Position numbers and translations under genes: made by a program. A stretch of DNA of 64,000 nt from Paragemmobacter kunshanensis (lineage in GTDB: Bacteria; Pseudomonadota; Alphaproteobacteria; Rhodobacterales; Rhodobacteraceae): assembly GCF_011059185.1 (NCBI RefSeq), contig NZ_JAALFE010000011.1:62001-126000 (forward strand), read 5' to 3'. Positions 60,614-64,000 of the stretch are shown here, piece after piece; within the stretch, counting starts at the first letter, position 1, and each line of letters opens with the position of its first letter. Below the pieces are notes generated by a model. It was not told where the DNA came from. It was given only the letters and a program-made list of their open reading frames with translations, and made no database searches.

Positions 60614-60811
60614 GGCCGTTGCTGCCTGCCTTGATCCTGCGCCGGTCATCCGGCCTGTTCCGTGCCGTCCCGGTCTGGCTTCGCGTGGGTTTCCGCGTCG
60701 TCGTCCGGGGGCGCTGGGCCAAGGCTAGACCCGCGCAGCCTGGCCCGTTACGGGAATGGGTCCGGCATTTCGTTGGACAAAGGTCCGATGGGATGCCCGA
60801 CCGTGCGAAAG

Positions 60812-60842
60812 GCAACCCGGCCGGGGGGACCGGCCGGGTTGC
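60812..60842 (-). terminator. Terminator after the RTX peroxidase gene
   Basis: Perfect 13-bp stem (60812-60824 with 60830-60842) and 5-nt loop, followed on the minus strand by CTTTCG. It starts 9 bases after the peroxidase stop, so the secretion genes downstream need readthrough or their own promoter. Confidence 0.75.
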
Positions 60843-60850
60843 GCCCTGGT

Positions 60851-63800
60851 TCAGAGGTTGAAGGACGATGCGTCGAGGTTGTGCGCCCCGCGCAGCGTGA
60901 GGCTGAAATCGGCCTCGTCATCGCCGTTGGTGTAGCCTTCGATGATCGTGTCCACGCCATCGGCCGTGGCCACCTCGCGGATCACCAGGCTGCCCGGGCC
61001 AGCGGCCCCCTGTTCGGCAAGCGTGAAGCTCTGGTTGCCGTTCAGGCCGACCCCGGCGTCGATCCCCGAAAGGTCGATCCGGTCACCCGGCTGGAAGTCG
61101 GTGATGACATCGCCATCCGCCGCCCCGGCCGAGGTGAAGACGAAGACATCCGCGCCATCGCCACCCGTCAGCACGTTCACCGAGAGCGAGGCCTTGATGA
61201 CATCCGCGCCCTGGCTGCCGATGACGTTCTCGATGCCCACCAGGCTGTCGGTCACGCCACCGATGCGCACCGTGCCGATGGCCGTGGCGGCACCAAGGTC
61301 GATCGCTGCACCGCCGAGGATGGCCGACAGGTCGATCGTGTCGCTGCCTGCGCCGCCGAAGATCATGTCGGCACCGTCATCGGCCGCGAAGGTGAAGCGG
61401 TCATCGCCCTCTTCGCCCATCAGCACATCGGCCCCCTGCCCGCCCGAGAGCAGGTCATCCCCCGCACCGCCGGTCAGGACATCGTCGCCGCCATGGCCCA
61501 TGAGGATGTCATCCCCGGCCTTGCCCGCCAGGGCATCCGCCGTGGCACCACCGACAAGGACATCCGCCCCTGCCCCGCCCGCCACCATGCCGCTGCCCGA
61601 ACCCGGCATGAGGACTGCGCCTTCGACGACCGGGGGAGTTTGGGGCACTCCGCCACCGCCGCCCGTCCCGGTGCCATTGCCCGGGCCGTTTCCGGCCTCT
61701 TCATCATCCTCCTCGTCCGAGCCAGTGCCAGTGTCAGACTCGTCGCCGCCCTCGTCCTCATCATCCGTGCCGGTGCTGGCATCGTCGTCGTCCGTGGCGC
61801 TGTCTTCGTCGTCATCCGTGGCACTGTCTTCGTCATCGTCCGTGGCCGCGCCGTCATCGCCGCCGGCACCGATGCCATCATCATCGGCATCCGTGTCGTC
61901 GTCGCCCTGGTCGACCCCGGCCGCCCCATCCTCGTCCGACAGTTCGAAGATACGCTCATCAAGGCCCACGAGCCCGGTATTGCGCATCACGATATCGGCA
62001 AAGCTCTGGCCTTCCACGAAGTTGGCATAGAGGTCGAAGTTCTCCAGCCGGTCGACATAGTAGAAGCGGTCGCCTTCCTGCAGGCGGTCAAGCTGTTCGT
62101 GGATCACCACCCAGAAGGTGGACCCGACAAGCCCGCCATTCACCTTGGCCTCGGCCAGCCCGCCGACCCAGAGATCGACACGGTCGATCCCCCGCACGGT
62201 AAAACTGCCGTCGGCATTGGCGATCAGCCCGATATCCGGGTTCAGCGCGCCGAAGGCATCCGCCGCCGCCTGATCTGCCAGAACCAGATCGGGATAGGCC
62301 GCGCGGAACTGGTCCAGCATCGCCGCCGACAGCCCGTTCCGTGCCCCGAAATCCTCCCAGCTTGCATAGGGTTGCAGCAGGACCGGATCGACGAAGCTCA
62401 GCGCCTCGCGGATATAGGGGTTGGTCGAGGCCAGAAGCGACGCCTTGACCTGGTTCAGCGTGCCGATGCCCACATCCCGGCCCCGCGCCACGTTGAAGGC
62501 GAAGAGGTCGGCGCTGACGCGGACAAGGTCATTGCGGATGCCATCGACCACCATCGTGTCGACCTGCTCCGCCGCCTGCCCGGCGATGCCCGACAGCACC
62601 GCCCCCGCGCCAAGCTGGGCATAGCCCGGCTGCGGCACATAGCCATACTGCGCCAGCGTCGCGAGGCTTTGCGTAAAGGCCCCTTCGGCATTGGTCGGGT
62701 TCAGGAAGGCATCGAAGAGCGACACCTGCGACACCGTCCCGTCCGGGTTCGTCACCGAAACCGTCTGCGCCACCATCGTATGGCCAAAGCGATAGACGGC
62801 CGAGGCGAATTCCTGGCTGATCGAGGCATCGGTTTCCGGGTTCCACTCGGCAAAGCCGTGATCCCCCTCGCCCCGGATACCCGCGCCACCCAGCAGCGTC
62901 TCGGCGAATTCGGTGAAGACGACGCGCTGATATTCGGCCTCGTTCACGATCTTGGCCGCCTGGAACAGCTCCTCCAGCGTCAGCACCGTGCCCGATGCCG
63001 CATAGCTGGCCGCAAGCTGATCGACATGGAAGTTGTGGTTGCGGGCAAAGATCGTGTGCATCGAGGTCAGCGTGATGTTCTCGTTCACGCGCCCGTCGCC
63101 CGCCACCACGTGATCCAGCAGGTTGATGAAGGGGTTGGTATCCAGAAGCAGGGGTTGCCCCTCGCCCATGAAGTTCGACACCAGCCCCGGCAGGACCGCC
63201 GCATTGATGGACCCGTCGGCATTCAAGAGATCGGGATAGAACTCCACCAAGGTCTGCGCCCCGCCCGCCAGATGGGCAGCACGGAAGACAGTCCCCGCCT
63301 CGATATGGTGCATCAGCACATCGCGCAGCGTGGGCAGCAGTTCGAACCCTGCGGCAGAGGGGTCCTCTGCCCCCATCAGCACCCGCGCCCCGAGACCGCC
63401 CGCCCCATCGCTTTCGCGCAGAAGCTGACCGATCAGGTTGGTCGACCCATAGACCTGGTTCTGGTCCACGAAGGGCGAAGTCAGGTTGCGATGCTGCGCC
63501 GCGCCATCGGCGTCAAAGCCCATCACGCTGGCCCGCGTCAGGTCGGCCGGATTTTCCGCCCGCGCCCCCGCGCCCGGAGCCCCGATCTGCACGGTGCCAT
63601 TGCCGCCCTTCGGAATGAAGCTCAGCCCGTGGTCGAAATACTGGGCAAAGGCGGTGAAGAAGGCATTGGCAGTCGCGCTCGGCGCCGTCCCCGGTGCCTG
63701 CGCACCAAGGATGTCCGAGATCGTCCGCGTATCCAGCCCGTCGAAGATCGGGTTGATCGCATTGTTGCCCGTGGCGGCGTCATAGTCGCCCGAACGGTTT

Positions 63801-64000
63801 TCGGTGATGCGGATGAAGGCCTCGCCCTGCGCGCCCTGCGTCGGGTTGGCCGGGTTGTTGCCCACCCCCGTCAGCGTCCGCACGCCCAGCGCATTGGCCC
63901 CGTCATCGTTGCCGTCCGCGCTGACCCCACGCACCAGCGCCAGCAGGCCCGCCGCATCGTTCGCGGTCAGGACAGGCGCGGGCGTCTCGTTGCCGCCCTC
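60851..64000 (-). CDS. Secreted heme peroxidase with RTX repeats, N-terminus beyond window
   Basis: About 1049 residues are visible and the frame is open to the right edge, so the N-terminus is missing. The first part is an animal-type heme peroxidase: FAQYFDHGLSF (distal His), SPFVDQNQVYGST (calcium loop), MHTIFARNHNF (catalytic Arg), AVYRFGHTMVAQ (proximal His) and NVARGRDVGIGTLN. A very acidic linker of about 100 residues (Asp/Glu/Thr/Ser repeats, about 61630-61930) follows, then RTX calcium repeats such as GGAGDDLLSGGQGADVLMG, and a type I export tail ending LDASSFNL. No Sec leader is expected for such cargo. Adjacent transporter and adaptor support export through them. Confidence 0.9.
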   Translation of the reverse strand, partial: EGGNETPAPVLTANDAAGLLALVRGVSADGNDDGANALGVRTLTGVGNNPANPTQGAQGEAFIRITENRSGDYDAATGNNAINPIFDGLDTRTISDILGAQAPGTAPSATANAFFTAFAQYFDHGLSFIPKGGNGTVQIGAPGAGARAENPADLTRASVMGFDADGAAQHRNLTSPFVDQNQVYGSTNLIGQLLRESDGAGGLGARVLMGAEDPSAAGFELLPTLRDVLMHHIEAGTVFRAAHLAGGAQTLVEFYPDLLNADGSINAAVLPGLVSNFMGEGQPLLLDTNPFINLLDHVVAGDGRVNENITLTSMHTIFARNHNFHVDQLAASYAASGTVLTLEELFQAAKIVNEAEYQRVVFTEFAETLLGGAGIRGEGDHGFAEWNPETDASISQEFASAVYRFGHTMVAQTVSVTNPDGTVSQVSLFDAFLNPTNAEGAFTQSLATLAQYGYVPQPGYAQLGAGAVLSGIAGQAAEQVDTMVVDGIRNDLVRVSADLFAFNVARGRDVGIGTLNQVKASLLASTNPYIREALSFVDPVLLQPYASWEDFGARNGLSAAMLDQFRAAYPDLVLADQAAADAFGALNPDIGLIANADGSFTVRGIDRVDLWVGGLAEAKVNGGLVGSTFWVVIHEQLDRLQEGDRFYYVDRLENFDLYANFVEGQSFADIVMRNTGLVGLDERIFELSDEDGAAGVDQGDDDTDADDDGIGAGGDDGAATDDDEDSATDDDEDSATDDDDASTGTDDEDEGGDESDTGTGSDEEDDEEAGNGPGNGTGTGGGGGVPQTPPVVEGAVLMPGSGSGMVAGGAGADVLVGGATADALAGKAGDDILMGHGGDDVLTGGAGDDLLSGGQGADVLMGEEGDDRFTFAADDGADMIFGGAGSDTIDLSAILGGAAIDLGAATAIGTVRIGGVTDSLVGIENVIGSQGADVIKASLSVNVLTGGDGADVFVFTSAGAADGDVITDFQPGDRIDLSGIDAGVGLNGNQSFTLAEQGAAGPGSLVIREVATADGVDTIIEGYTNGDDEADFSLTLRGAHNLDASSFNL

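Noticed and set aside
61690-61930. Short tandem repeats that could be taken for a CRISPR-like or satellite array
   Set aside because: They are in frame and encode an acidic Asp/Glu/Ser/Thr linker of the peroxidase; units are irregular with no unique spacers.
60942-62030. 362-codon plus-strand frame, Ser/Pro-rich
   Set aside because: Antisense to the RTX and acidic-linker part of the peroxidase gene; its Ser/Pro runs simply mirror Asp and Gly codons.

Overview
The window is a GC-rich bacterial chromosome segment with long ORFs, short gaps and many ATGA or TGATG start/stop overlaps. Gene content points to an alphaproteobacterium of the Rhodobacterales (Rhodobacter/Gemmobacter-like): a smo/mtl polyol operon of the type known from Rhodobacter sphaeroides, the phn gene order, and a dispersed intergenic motif that I associate with this order. 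That placement is inferred from gene content; no rRNA or tRNA gene is present.

Layout. (1) 1-7975, minus strand: sorbitol/mannitol operon with a HAD phosphatase, a SorC-type regulator (smoC), an ABC importer (smoE, smoF, smoG, smoK), sorbitol dehydrogenase (smoS) and mannitol dehydrogenase (mtlK, cut by the window edge). (2) 8188-26040: a large sugar-catabolic island with a second ABC importer, two RbsD/FucU mutarotases, a ribokinase-like kinase, an FGGY kinase, a creatininase-family amidohydrolase, an M42 (SgcX-like) hydrolase, a BtpA/SgcQ protein, an aldose dehydrogenase, a lactonase, a TIM-barrel isomerase, a UxaA-type dehydratase and a GntR/FCD regulator. Four copies of a palindrome related to CTAACATGTTAG sit in its four promoter regions, so the island looks like one GntR regulon. 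The oxidative arm resembles L-fucose or related aldose degradation. The SgcX/SgcQ/creatininase/FGGY arm matches no pathway I know. A low-GC orphan gene (12827-13465) splits the importer genes.

(3) 26371-38265: envelope and sugar-nucleotide genes (manB, hemP, waaA, an LpxL-type acyltransferase, a glycosyltransferase, manC), a short AcoR-like regulator, and eptA divergent from a PmrAB-like two-component system. (4) 38381-53495: a phosphonate/C-P lyase locus (phnC, phnD, two phnE, an acetyltransferase gene broken by a stop codon, a PhnM paralogue, phnF, phnGHI, phnJKLN, a DUF1045 2H phosphoesterase gene, phnM, and an acyltransferase gene that may belong to phosphate starvation). A DUF559 gene preceded by a perfect 38-bp inverted repeat has been inserted between phnI and phnJ.

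(5) 54003-64000: a NarL-type response regulator convergent with a sensor kinase, then a type I secretion operon (transporter ATPase, a proline-rich unknown protein, HlyD adaptor) next to a very large heme-peroxidase/RTX protein that runs off the window and is its likely cargo. The most novel items are the four-operator sugar regulon with its SgcX/SgcQ/creatininase arm, the DUF559/palindrome unit in the C-P lyase operon, and two clusters of triloop hairpins in the sugar island.
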